From NCBI GenBank assembly GCA_002070115.1, contig MWCO01000046.1, positions 1 through 47,406 of the forward strand: a DNA stretch of 47,406 nucleotides. Reading direction: 5' to 3'. The number at the start of each line of letters is the position of its first letter. Position 1 is the stretch's first letter. The translations under genes were made by a program, and so were the position numbers. Shown here in pieces: positions 33,803 through 41,565 of this stretch. This DNA is from Deltaproteobacteria bacterium ADurb.Bin207. GTDB lineage: Bacteria; Myxococcota_A; Polyangia; Polyangiales; Polyangiaceae. A model generated the notes under the pieces. That model saw only the letters and a program-made list of their open reading frames with translations, was not told where the DNA came from and did no database searches.

Positions 33803-34295
33803 TACGTTGGGTGTGATCGACGCGCGGGCCCGTGAGCCCCATCGATTGACGGCGTCGTTTGGCGCCGGGTAGCCATCCTTCCCACGAATTGTTGAATCGG
33901 TTGTTGAAGGTGAAAAGGTCGACGATGGCGCGGACTTCTCGCTGGGTGGCTTCATCGAAAGCTTGTTCGAACGCCTGAACGACCTCGGGAAATTCCTTTT
34001 CGAGATTCGAGGTGCGAATCTCCGCGTAGTGAAACAGCAAGCGGGTATCCCCATCCTGTTCGTCGTCGGAGTCAGGATTGCGGGCTTCGGCGATGTCCTG
34101 GCGGCTCAGGCCTTCCCAGCGGGCAAGGTTTTCGTGAAAAACGGAGCATACGTTGCATTGGTTGATGGACGAGACTCGAAGAATGATTTTTTCACGAAGG
34201 TTTGGGCCGAGCCGTTTGGCTCGCAGCGAAGGGGGATGGGAAAGAGCACGAAATAGGCTTTTTATAGAATAAACCGATATTTTGGGCACCGACAT
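33786..34295 (-). CDS. AhpD-like/carboxymuconolactone decarboxylase-family peroxidase-related protein
   Basis: A 169-residue helical protein. The AhpD catalytic set Glu-x11-Cys-x2-Cys-x3-His is fully present: Glu in LREK, then CNVCSVFH. These residues relay protons and form the redox disulfide in alkylhydroperoxidases. A second family-like helix has FTFNNRFNNSWEGWLPG. It probably reduces hydroperoxides or a related substrate with a lipoamide- or thiol-type donor. The start at 34295 lies 19 codons inside the open frame and has a typical start; the upstream codons cross into the uridine kinase gene region. It is convergent with, and overlaps, the SOD gene, which suggests a shared oxidative-stress role. 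Confidence 0.85.
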   Translation of the reverse strand: MSVPKISVYSIKSLFRALSHPPSLRAKRLGPNLREKIILRVSSINQCNVCSVFHENLARWEGLSRQDIAEARNPDSDDEQDGDTRLLFHYAEIRTSNLEKEFPEVVQAFEQAFDEATQREVRAIVDLFTFNNRFNNSWEGWLPGAKRRRQSMGLTGPRVDHTQRTSAKP

Positions 34296-34345
34296 GCGCT
34301 GATTGTACCCCCCTTTTTTCAAAGAACCTGCTAGAAACGCATATC

Positions 34346-34972
34346 GTGACAACCTTGATGATTGGCGTATCAGGTGGAACGGGTTCGGGAAAAACCACCA
34401 TCGCTCGTGCGTTGCTCGATGGGCTTCCGCGAACGAGAGCTGTCCTTCTTCAGCATGACAGCTACTATCGGGATCATCCGGAGCTTTCCTACGAAGAACG
34501 TTCCGGATTGAATTACGACCACCCCTCGGCGCTCGACACGGAACTTCTGGTCACGCACCTGGACGCTTTGCGAAAAGGAAAAAAGGTGAGTGTCCCGGTC
34601 TATGACTTCGCCTCCCATCGTCGCAAGGAACACACGACTCTCGTCGAGCCGGCGCCTGTGATCATCGTGGAAGGGATCTTGGTGCTCGCGGAAAAAGATG
34701 TTCGGGATCGGTTGGATATCAAGCTATTTGTGGACACGGCGGCGGATATTCGGCTGATGCGGCGGGTTCGACGGGACCTCGAGGAGCGAGGCAGGACGTT
34801 TGCCCAGGTTCGCAAGCAGTATTACGAATCGGTACGGCCGATGCATCAAGCTTTTGTGGAGCCATCCAAGGCTTATGCGGACATCATCATTCCCGAAGGA
34901 GGGAAAAACCTGGTGGCTGTAGACATGGTGGTGGCGCGAGTACGTCAGTGGTTGCAGCAATTCGGCGTATAA
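34346..34972 (+). CDS. udk: Uridine kinase
   Basis: A 208-residue P-loop kinase with GGTGSGKTT, the acceptor-site segment LLQHDSYYRDH, YDHPSALDT, YDFASHRRK, and VIIVEGILVL. It phosphorylates uridine and cytidine in pyrimidine salvage. The start is GTG at 34346; an ATG at 34358 is the alternative and would remove four residues. It is divergent from the AhpD-like gene, with only 50 bases between. Confidence 0.94.
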   Translation: MTTLMIGVSGGTGSGKTTIARALLDGLPRTRAVLLQHDSYYRDHPELSYEERSGLNYDHPSALDTELLVTHLDALRKGKKVSVPVYDFASHRRKEHTTLVEPAPVIIVEGILVLAEKDVRDRLDIKLFVDTAADIRLMRRVRRDLEERGRTFAQVRKQYYESVRPMHQAFVEPSKAYADIIIPEGGKNLVAVDMVVARVRQWLQQFGV

Positions 34973-34990
34973 CGTGCTGGGCGGCGTTCA

Positions 34991-35014
34991 CGCACGAACG
35001 CGCACGAACGTTCG
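34991..35014. promoter_or_regulatory. Tandem CGCACGAACG repeat with CGAACGTTCG palindrome
   Basis: The 10-base sequence CGCACGAACG is present twice in tandem (34991-35000, 35001-35010), and the second copy forms part of a 10-bp palindrome (35005-35014). It lies 157 bases before the histidine ammonia-lyase start and 19 bases after the uridine kinase stop. It could be an operator for hutH. Confidence 0.4.
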
Positions 35015-35170
35015 GTGCCTAGCGGTGTCAGCCGCGGTGAGGGGAGGAAGGGTTGTGCTGGTGGCCTGCCTTCGATGAGCGGAAGGCCGTTGCTGTGTTT
35101 CGTGGCCGTAGACGCGACGAGAGCCGAGCGCTACACGAAGGAGCGACCCTTGTCGGTATGAGGACAAATC

Positions 35171-36742
35171 ATGTACACACCCATTGCGAAAGAGCAGTCT
35201 CCCGTATTGCTGGGACAACCCATCAGCCTGCAGGATCTTGATGATGTGGCGCGTCGTGGAAGACCCGTGGCCTTATGTTCTTCGGCGCGGGAAAAGATGG
35301 CTCGGTCCCGGGCGGCCATCGATCGGATCGTGACGGGAGGAAATGAATCTCCCAACGTTTATGGGGTCAACACGGGGTTTGGAGCGCTGAGTGAAACCCG
35401 GATCGATGCGCATGATATTCGGGCTTTGCAACGCAACTTGGTGCGAAGTCACGCGTGCGCGGTAGGACCGGAACTCGATGTGCCATGGGTTCGCGCCATG
35501 ACCATGTTGCGCGCGCAAGTGTTGGCGTTGGGGCATTCCGGGGTACGCGTGCAGGTGGTGGAGTTGCTCATGGGGATGCTCAATCGCGACGTTCATGCGC
35601 GGATACCATCGCAAGGTTCCGTGGGGGCCTCGGGGGACCTAGCGCCTTTGGCGCATTTGGCGTTGGTATTACAGGGGGAAGGGGAAGCGCGGGTAGAGGG
35701 GGGATTGCTTCCTGGTGCGGAAGCGCTTCGGTTGGCCGGGCTCGAGCCGATCGAACTGCAAGCCAAAGAAGGGCTGGCCCTCATCAATGGAACGCAGATG
35801 ATGGCGGCTTTGGGAGCCATCGCGTTGCTCGAATCCGCCATGCTGGTCCGCTATGCGGATCTGGCCGGCGCCATGAGCCTAGAAGCGCTCCAAGGTTCCA
35901 AAAAACCCTTTGATTCTCGTATCATGGACGTTCGTTCCCACCCGGGGCAGGCGATCGTCGCCGCCAACCTTCGCACCTTGCTCGCCGACAGCCAGATCAT
36001 GGAAAGCCACGCGCATTGCCACAAGGTGCAGGACCCGTATTCCTTGCGATGTATGCCGCAAGTGCATGGTGCGTCTCGGGATGCGTTGGCCTGGGCCAAC
36101 GAAGTGATTGGGCGTGAACTCAATGCGGTGACGGACAATCCGCTGGTGTTTTTGCGCGACGATGGGGAGGCGGAGCTGATTTCGGGAGGCAACTTCCACG
36201 GGCAACCGCTCGCGTTGGCGCTGGACTTGGCTGCCCTGGCGGTCGCCGAACTGGCGAATATCAGCGAACGTCGTGTGGAGCAACTCGTCAATCCGGCCCT
36301 ATCCAGCGGGCTTACGCCATTTCTTGCCGCACATAGTGGATTGGATAGCGGTTTGATGATCGCCCAGGTAGCAAGCGCTTCGCTCGTGAGTGAAAACAAA
36401 GTGTTGTCACATCCTGCGAGTGTCGATTCGATTCCATCGAGTGCGGGGAAAGAAGACCATGTATCGATGGGTTCCGTATCGGCGCGCAAGCTGATGCAAG
36501 TCGTGGACAACGTATGGGTATGTTTGGCGATCGAGGTGCTTGGGGCCTCGTTTGGTCTCGACCAGCGCCAACCCCTTCGGGCTGGTAAAGGTGTCTACGC
36601 CGCCCATCAAGCGCTTCGTGAGGTGGTGGAACCGCTGACCGCGGACCGTGTCTTGTACCAGGACATCCAACGGGTCCAGGCTTTCATGCGTTCCTCGGAG
36701 TTGCTGAATCGCGTGCAAACGACGGTGGGGCCCATGGGGTGA
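35171..36742 (+). CDS. hutH: Histidine ammonia-lyase
   Basis: A 523-residue lyase of the usual length. The self-made MIO cofactor comes from the Ala-Ser-Gly in GSVGASGDLAPLAH. The catalytic Tyr is in YGVNTGFG. The SH pair in NLVRSHACAVG and the downstream SAGKEDHVSMG segment point to histidine rather than phenylalanine or tyrosine as substrate. It converts L-histidine to urocanate and ammonia. GAGGAC lies just before the ATG. No hutU, hutI or hutG is in the window, so this is a lone copy. A strong hairpin follows 15 bases after the stop. Confidence 0.93.
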   Translation: MYTPIAKEQSPVLLGQPISLQDLDDVARRGRPVALCSSAREKMARSRAAIDRIVTGGNESPNVYGVNTGFGALSETRIDAHDIRALQRNLVRSHACAVGPELDVPWVRAMTMLRAQVLALGHSGVRVQVVELLMGMLNRDVHARIPSQGSVGASGDLAPLAHLALVLQGEGEARVEGGLLPGAEALRLAGLEPIELQAKEGLALINGTQMMAALGAIALLESAMLVRYADLAGAMSLEALQGSKKPFDSRIMDVRSHPGQAIVAANLRTLLADSQIMESHAHCHKVQDPYSLRCMPQVHGASRDALAWANEVIGRELNAVTDNPLVFLRDDGEAELISGGNFHGQPLALALDLAALAVAELANISERRVEQLVNPALSSGLTPFLAAHSGLDSGLMIAQVASASLVSENKVLSHPASVDSIPSSAGKEDHVSMGSVSARKLMQVVDNVWVCLAIEVLGASFGLDQRQPLRAGKGVYAAHQALREVVEPLTADRVLYQDIQRVQAFMRSSELLNRVQTTVGPMG

Positions 36743-36756
36743 AGACAAAAAGGCGA

Positions 36757-36787
36757 CGGCCAAGTTTGATCTAGCCAAACTTGGCCG
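36757..36787. terminator. Strong 12-bp hairpin between hutH and tRNA-Leu
   Basis: CGGCCAAGTTTG and CAAACTTGGCCG form a perfect 12-bp stem with a 7-base loop. On the - strand the stem is followed by TCGCC and five T, so it fits an intrinsic terminator for the tRNA-Leu transcript. On the + strand it sits 15 bases after the hutH stop and may also end that transcript. Confidence 0.75.
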
Positions 36788-36893
36788 CAGCCAGGGCCCG
36801 GAGGTGGATTGTTGGAGGAGGTCCCGGACGGTTAGGTGAGATGACGCATCTCATCGACGCGTTGCGGGGTGTGGGGAGAAAAAAATAAAAAAA

Positions 36894-36982
36894 TGGTAGC
36901 CCCCACCGGGTTCGAACCGGTACGCCGTGTGAACGGCAGCGGGTTTTAAGCCCGCCGCGTATGCCAATTTCGCCAGGGGGCC
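36894..36982 (-). tRNA. tRNA-Leu (anticodon UAA), CCA encoded
   Basis: The reverse strand folds as a type II (long variable arm) tRNA. The acceptor stem GGCCCCC pairs with GGGGGCT, including a terminal G-U pair. The D-arm is AAATTGGCATA with a 3-bp stem. The anticodon stem is GCGGG/CCCGC with loop CTTAAAA (anticodon UAA). The variable arm is GCCGTTCACACGGC, and the T-arm ACCGG-TTCGAAC-CCGGT. CCA follows the discriminator A, and then a long T-rich tract (TTTTTTTATTTTTTT). The three-base reading of UUA by this tRNA is expected for leucine. Confidence 0.95.
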
Positions 36983-37231
36983 GAAAAGACAAGCGAACAC
37001 CTTCCCTGTAGCACAGCCAACGCCGTTCGGGGACGCCATTTCGAACCTTTGCGCCTGTGAGGCAGCAAAATAGGAATTTTCGCGTCCCAGGGTGGAAAGT
37101 CCTCGAAGTATCCAGCATACTTGCCGGTAGGTCACGGCGGGCGACTCGCATTGAATCGGTCAGGCTTGACCACGGAAGCGGATCTGTGCAACACGCCTTC
37201 AATCCGCTGCTTGAAGTATCAGGAGGCTGGG

Positions 37232-39619
37232 ATGTCAAGAACTCGATGGTTTGCGGCAACGAGTACCGCTTTTTTGCTTATATCGTATCTTGTCGGTGGA
37301 TGTGCGGAAGGTGGAGATGAGCCTTCAGGGGGCGGTTCGGGAGGAAAACAAAACCCAACCTGTTCTTGTCAGCCCGGCACGACCGCGACCTGTGATTGTC
37401 CAGGCGGTGGCAAAGGCGTGCAGACTTGCGAAATAGACTGCGTTTCCTACACGACCTGCGATTGCAGCGATGCGGGTGCGACGGGCGGAAGTGGAGGAAC
37501 GGGAGGTGGTTCGACCGGTGAAATGGGAGGAAGCGGCGGACAAAATACCGGTGGCTCTCCCACCGGCGGGGCTGGGGGTGAGGCCGCCAGCGGGGGAAGC
37601 GCTGGTAGCGCTGGGGCTGCTGCGGGCAGCGCGGGCAGCGCGGGTGCGACGGGAGATGTGGACGTGTGTCCGGGTGAACCCCTCCATCTATCCGGATCCG
37701 GTTCTTCCATTCGTCAAGGCTCCGCCACCGGCGACACCTCCACGTTGACGCATGACTACCTGGGTAATTGTGGTTCTGCCCTTTCCAAAGACGCGGTTTA
37801 TGTGGTTACGCCCGACGTTGACGGAGTCCTTCGTGCGGACCTCGGTGGATCCGAGGCCACGTCTTTCGACTCGATCTTGTACGCGCGAACGGACTGTACG
37901 GATCAGGATTCTGAAATCGTTTGTGACGATACGTACGTGAAAGGAAGCGAGAAACTCGAGTTCGACGTGCTCAAGAACACGCCCTATTACCTTTTCGTGG
38001 ATGGCTACAACAAGGAAGCGGGGCCGTACGAGTTGAACGTTCAAGTCATTCCAAAAGGTTGTGGCAATGGGATCAAGGAACCGGGGGAAGACTGTGACGA
38101 TGGCAACCAAATCGACGATGATTGGTGTCATAACGATTGCACCATCAACCCCAATCCAGCCGGGGATACATGCCCTGGCATGACGATGGCATTGACGGGA
38201 ACGGGGACGCAGGATCGTGTGGGAACCATCGCGGGGGATACCTCTTCGTTTTCCTCCAGCTACAGCTCTTCCAAGTGCGTTTCATCAAGCACGGCGTCAG
38301 CGAAGGACTTCGTTGCGCTCGTCAAGCCCGATGTAGACGGTACGATGACGTGTGATCTGGGCGGGTCAACGGCAACACCTTGGGATTCCGTTTTGTATGT
38401 TCGTTCCCAATGTGACAACGTCTCTTCGGAACTTGCTTGCAACGACAGCGCAAGCACTGGAGCTGAGAAAGTAACGCTCCCGGTGGTGAAAAACACCCCC
38501 TACTATGTGTTTGTCGATGGGTATGGAGCGGCCAAAAGCGGTCCTTTCGTTCTGACTTGCACCATCAAGGTCGCCTACTGCGGAAACGGTACCGTCGAGG
38601 GGACAGAAGAGTGCGATGACGGAAATAACACGTCGGGCGATGGCTGCAGCTCCAGTTGCAAGATCGAACCGAAAGGCCCCGCGGACATTTGCCCTGGGAA
38701 AACCTTGCAGCTCAAGGAATCGAACGGAACGTATATCGCTTTCGAGACCGGAAGCACGACAGGTCAAACCCATGCTTATGTCGGAACTTGCGGTGGTACA
38801 TCCACGGCACCCGATCAGGTGTACAAGTTCAATTCAGGGGTCGGAGGCAGGGTGACGGTATCGATTCCGACAGAGGGAACGACGTTCGACACCGTGCTTT
38901 ACGTTCGGAAAGACGCTTGTTCAGGCCCCAATGCGACCCAAGTCGAGTGTAAAGACACCACGGGAAAAGGCGGTGAATCCATCACCTTCACCGCTCCACC
39001 GAATACGGATTACTGGGTTTTCGTCGATGGGTACAGTGGTGCGAATGGCAATTTCTCACTGGAAATCAAGGTGGTTCCCACGTGTGGGGATGGTACCTTG
39101 GATGTGGGGGAGGAATGTGACGACGGCAACAAGACCTCGGGAGATGGTTGCAGCGCCAGTTGCAAAATCGAGTCGACTTGCGGTTCGCTGTCGGAAGACG
39201 AACCCAACAACACCTATACCTCTCCGCGGCTAATCTCCGCGGCTTGCGGTACGTTCCGAATTCACAACGCTGCCATCTCTCCCGCGGGTGATTCGGACTA
39301 TTTCCGGATCAATGGGTTGGTCGAAAAAACCAAGGTGGATGCCTATGCTTACGTCACGACGTTCGGCTCCTGTACCTCGGGGGCTCCCCTCGTCATTTCC
39401 CTGTGGAAGAACCCCATCGCGACTCCCGCTGCAGACTATGGCCTCTGCTCTGGACAGACGGGAAACGTCGCTTGCTCCGCAAGCTCCACCGACGGCAACT
39501 GCGCCAAGTTCTCTTACACCATTCCGAAAGATGGAGATGGGGACTACTTGCTGAAAGTACATGGTTCGAGTTCGAGCAGCAGCGTGTCGAGCTATGGTCT
39601 GCTCGTCATCGTTCATTGA
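37232..39619 (+). CDS. Modular surface lipoprotein with three Myxococcus Cys-rich (DUF4215) repeats
   Basis: A 795-residue lipoprotein from an ATG with AGGAGG just upstream. The leader ends in LVGGC (Cys24). A Gly/Ser/Asn linker holds a Cys-rich segment (about 35-85) and then Gly/Ser/Ala repeats (about 85-145). Next come three cycles of a beta-sandwich (PPC-like, about 120-130 residues, each with a YYLFVDGY, YYVFVDGY or YWVFVDGY strand) followed by a DUF4215 unit. The DUF4215 units read CGNGxxExGEDCDDGN, CGNGxxExTEECDDGN and CGDGxxDxGEECDDGN with xxDxCxxxC. A final PPC-type domain ends the protein. Such proteins sit on the outer surface of myxobacteria; their role, perhaps adhesion or binding of polymers, is not established. 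No catalytic domain is evident. Confidence 0.88.
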   Translation: MSRTRWFAATSTAFLLISYLVGGCAEGGDEPSGGGSGGKQNPTCSCQPGTTATCDCPGGGKGVQTCEIDCVSYTTCDCSDAGATGGSGGTGGGSTGEMGGSGGQNTGGSPTGGAGGEAASGGSAGSAGAAAGSAGSAGATGDVDVCPGEPLHLSGSGSSIRQGSATGDTSTLTHDYLGNCGSALSKDAVYVVTPDVDGVLRADLGGSEATSFDSILYARTDCTDQDSEIVCDDTYVKGSEKLEFDVLKNTPYYLFVDGYNKEAGPYELNVQVIPKGCGNGIKEPGEDCDDGNQIDDDWCHNDCTINPNPAGDTCPGMTMALTGTGTQDRVGTIAGDTSSFSSSYSSSKCVSSSTASAKDFVALVKPDVDGTMTCDLGGSTATPWDSVLYVRSQCDNVSSELACNDSASTGAEKVTLPVVKNTPYYVFVDGYGAAKSGPFVLTCTIKVAYCGNGTVEGTEECDDGNNTSGDGCSSSCKIEPKGPADICPGKTLQLKESNGTYIAFETGSTTGQTHAYVGTCGGTSTAPDQVYKFNSGVGGRVTVSIPTEGTTFDTVLYVRKDACSGPNATQVECKDTTGKGGESITFTAPPNTDYWVFVDGYSGANGNFSLEIKVVPTCGDGTLDVGEECDDGNKTSGDGCSASCKIESTCGSLSEDEPNNTYTSPRLISAACGTFRIHNAAISPAGDSDYFRINGLVEKTKVDAYAYVTTFGSCTSGAPLVISLWKNPIATPAADYGLCSGQTGNVACSASSTDGNCAKFSYTIPKDGDGDYLLKVHGSSSSSSVSSYGLLVIVH

Positions 39620-39779
39620 TGTACTGACTGCCGACAGTTTCCCGCACCCGTCTTTTTGATCCTTTCCGGCTATCCAACGCTCATCTTCGAGAAACCTGAT
39701 AGGCTCGGGCGATGCCTGGAATGCCTTTCCTCACAATGGTCTCGTCTCATTCGGACCCATGCTCGATGGGAGAACGGAG

Positions 39780-40478
39780 ATGAGCCAGACGCTTGCCTGT
39801 GTGATCTTGTTTGATATCGATGGTACGTTATTGACGGGACCACATCGTTGTCCATCTCCGGGTGTGGCGGCCATGGATGCTTCGGCAACGCGGTACACCG
39901 GACATACGGGGTTGTATGAGCGCGTGGAGTTCGCGGGGCGAACGGATCGGCAGATCGCCAGAGATTTGTTGGTAGCGGGAGGAAATCCCGAGCCCACGGA
40001 GTCACAGATCGTGGGGCTCATCGAATGCTATCTCGAGATGCTCGAACAAGGAGTGCAACAGCGCCCTTACCGAGCCCTCGAGGGTGCTCGAGAAGCGGTG
40101 GAAGCCTTGCGTCATACCGAGGCAATCGTTGGATTGGGTACGGGAAATGTGGCCAAAGGAGCACAGATCAAGCTCGAAAGTGCGGGTCTCGTCGATCTAT
40201 TCGATCTATCCCTTGGCGGATATGGCGATGATGCCGAATCACGCGACGAATTGCTGCGTGTGGGAGCGCGTCGGTGCGATCCCACGGAGCGATTGCCCAT
40301 CGTGATCGTTGGCGATACGCCGCATGACGTTCGCGCCGCGCTTGCCATTGGAGCGCGATGCCTGGCAGTCACGACCAGTTATTTTGATTCACATGCGTTG
40401 AGGGAATCGGGGGCGCACGATGTCGTGGGTCGTCTCGACGATCGGATTGTCGAACGAATCGGACGGTTGGTGACATGA
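39780..40478 (+). CDS. HAD-superfamily phosphatase
   Basis: A 232-residue haloacid dehalogenase-type hydrolase. Motif I is FDIDGTLL (nucleophile and acid Asp), motif II lies in LGTGN, the conserved Lys is in AKGAQIKLE, and motif IV is VIVGDTPHDVRAA. The cap between motif I and II is helical, as in phosphoglycolate phosphatases. The start at 39780 has a GGAG-like site near. Its stop overlaps the start of the SctU-like gene (ATGA), so both are made from one message. The substrate is not known. Confidence 0.9.
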   Translation: MSQTLACVILFDIDGTLLTGPHRCPSPGVAAMDASATRYTGHTGLYERVEFAGRTDRQIARDLLVAGGNPEPTESQIVGLIECYLEMLEQGVQQRPYRALEGAREAVEALRHTEAIVGLGTGNVAKGAQIKLESAGLVDLFDLSLGGYGDDAESRDELLRVGARRCDPTERLPIVIVGDTPHDVRAALAIGARCLAVTTSYFDSHALRESGAHDVVGRLDDRIVERIGRLVT

Positions 40479-41503
40479 GTGACAAAACCGAAAGTCCGAC
40501 TCCAAGGAGGCTGAACAAGGCCAGAACGGAAGGGAATATCCCGTTTTCCTCGGCACTTCTGCAAGCTTCCGGCATGTTGATCGTGGTGGCATTGGCCCCA
40601 TCGGCGCTATCCGCAACCGCTCAACAAACCACCAAGTTATTCATGGAGTGCTTGCAACACGCAAGCGATCCGTTGGCGGTGTCGTCATCGGCGATTCTAT
40701 GGATGCCGGTAGTTCTCACGGCACCCATGCTCGCGACCGTGGCGGTGGTGGTAGCGCTTGTAGGTTATCTGCAAACCAATGGCGTGATCGCGTTTGGCAA
40801 GCTTGCGCCGGACCTAACACGGTTGTCTCCCTCATCGCTTTGGCGCTCCCTTCTTTCGCCACAACGTCTGTTTGGGATCGTCCGTGCGATGGCGACCGCA
40901 CTCGTGGTCATCGCCCTCGTGATTCATCGATTCGAGTCACATATGGTCGATTTTGTGAGAACGGCAGGGCGTTTGCATGAAGCTGCGGTTGTGGCCGGGA
41001 CGTTGACGCGGGGCATTGTGCGTGACGTTTTGTTGGTCATGCTCATGCTTGCCGCCGTGGATTGGGTGGTCGCCTATCGGGCCTGGTGGTCGCGGCTCAA
41101 GATGACGCATGCGGAAGTGAAACGCGAGGTTCGAGAGACGGAAGGGGATCCACAGATCAAAGCCGCGCGAGAGCGAGCGCATCAAGAGGTTTTGTATTCC
41201 GCGACGATCCAGCGGGTGCAAGAGGCAACCGTGGTGATCGTGAACCCGACGCGTCTTGCCCATGCGCTTCGGTATGAGGAAAAGGAAGATGATGCTCCTG
41301 TGCTGATTGCGAAGGGAGAAGGCGCGTTGGCGAAACGAATGGTGGAGGCGGCGCAGGCATGGGGCATTGCTGTGGTGCAGAACATTCCGGTGGCGCGTGC
41401 CCTCAGTGAACTTACGGAGGGCGAAGCCATCCCACCTGGGATGTATGAGGCTGTGGCAGAAATCCTGCGGGACATCGCGGAACACCATGTTTCGCAACCG
41501 TGA
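40475..41503 (+). CDS. FlhB/SctU-family type III export-gate protein with NPTR motif
   Basis: A 342-residue membrane protein. It starts with the family sequence KTESPTPRRLNKAR and has four hydrophobic segments (about 27-45, 70-95, 130-150, 190-210). The linker is LKMTHAEVKREVRETEGDPQIK (shown in part; about 215-235), then the cytoplasmic domain with VIVNPTRLAHALRYEE, APVLIAKG, and IPPGMYEAVAEIL. These proteins sit at the export gate of flagellar and virulence type III secretion systems and self-cleave between Asn and Pro of NPTH to switch substrates. Here His is replaced by Arg (NPTR), so cleavage may be slow or absent. No other export gene is present; the neighbours are a HAD phosphatase and a convergent signalling gene. 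Confidence 0.88.
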   Translation: MSDKTESPTPRRLNKARTEGNIPFSSALLQASGMLIVVALAPSALSATAQQTTKLFMECLQHASDPLAVSSSAILWMPVVLTAPMLATVAVVVALVGYLQTNGVIAFGKLAPDLTRLSPSSLWRSLLSPQRLFGIVRAMATALVVIALVIHRFESHMVDFVRTAGRLHEAAVVAGTLTRGIVRDVLLVMLMLAAVDWVVAYRAWWSRLKMTHAEVKREVRETEGDPQIKAARERAHQEVLYSATIQRVQEATVVIVNPTRLAHALRYEEKEDDAPVLIAKGEGALAKRMVEAAQAWGIAVVQNIPVARALSELTEGEAIPPGMYEAVAEILRDIAEHHVSQP

Positions 41504-41565
41504 TGTACGCGGTACGTTTCCCTTTCGTAACCCGTTCATGCTCCAACGATCTTTGCGAACCGTGT

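Noticed and set aside
37447..37710. Low-complexity Gly/Ser/Ala run as a possible tandem DNA repeat or CRISPR-like array
   Set aside because: The repeats are short, irregular and in frame with the lipoprotein linker; there are no spacers or constant repeats. No CRISPR array was found in the window.
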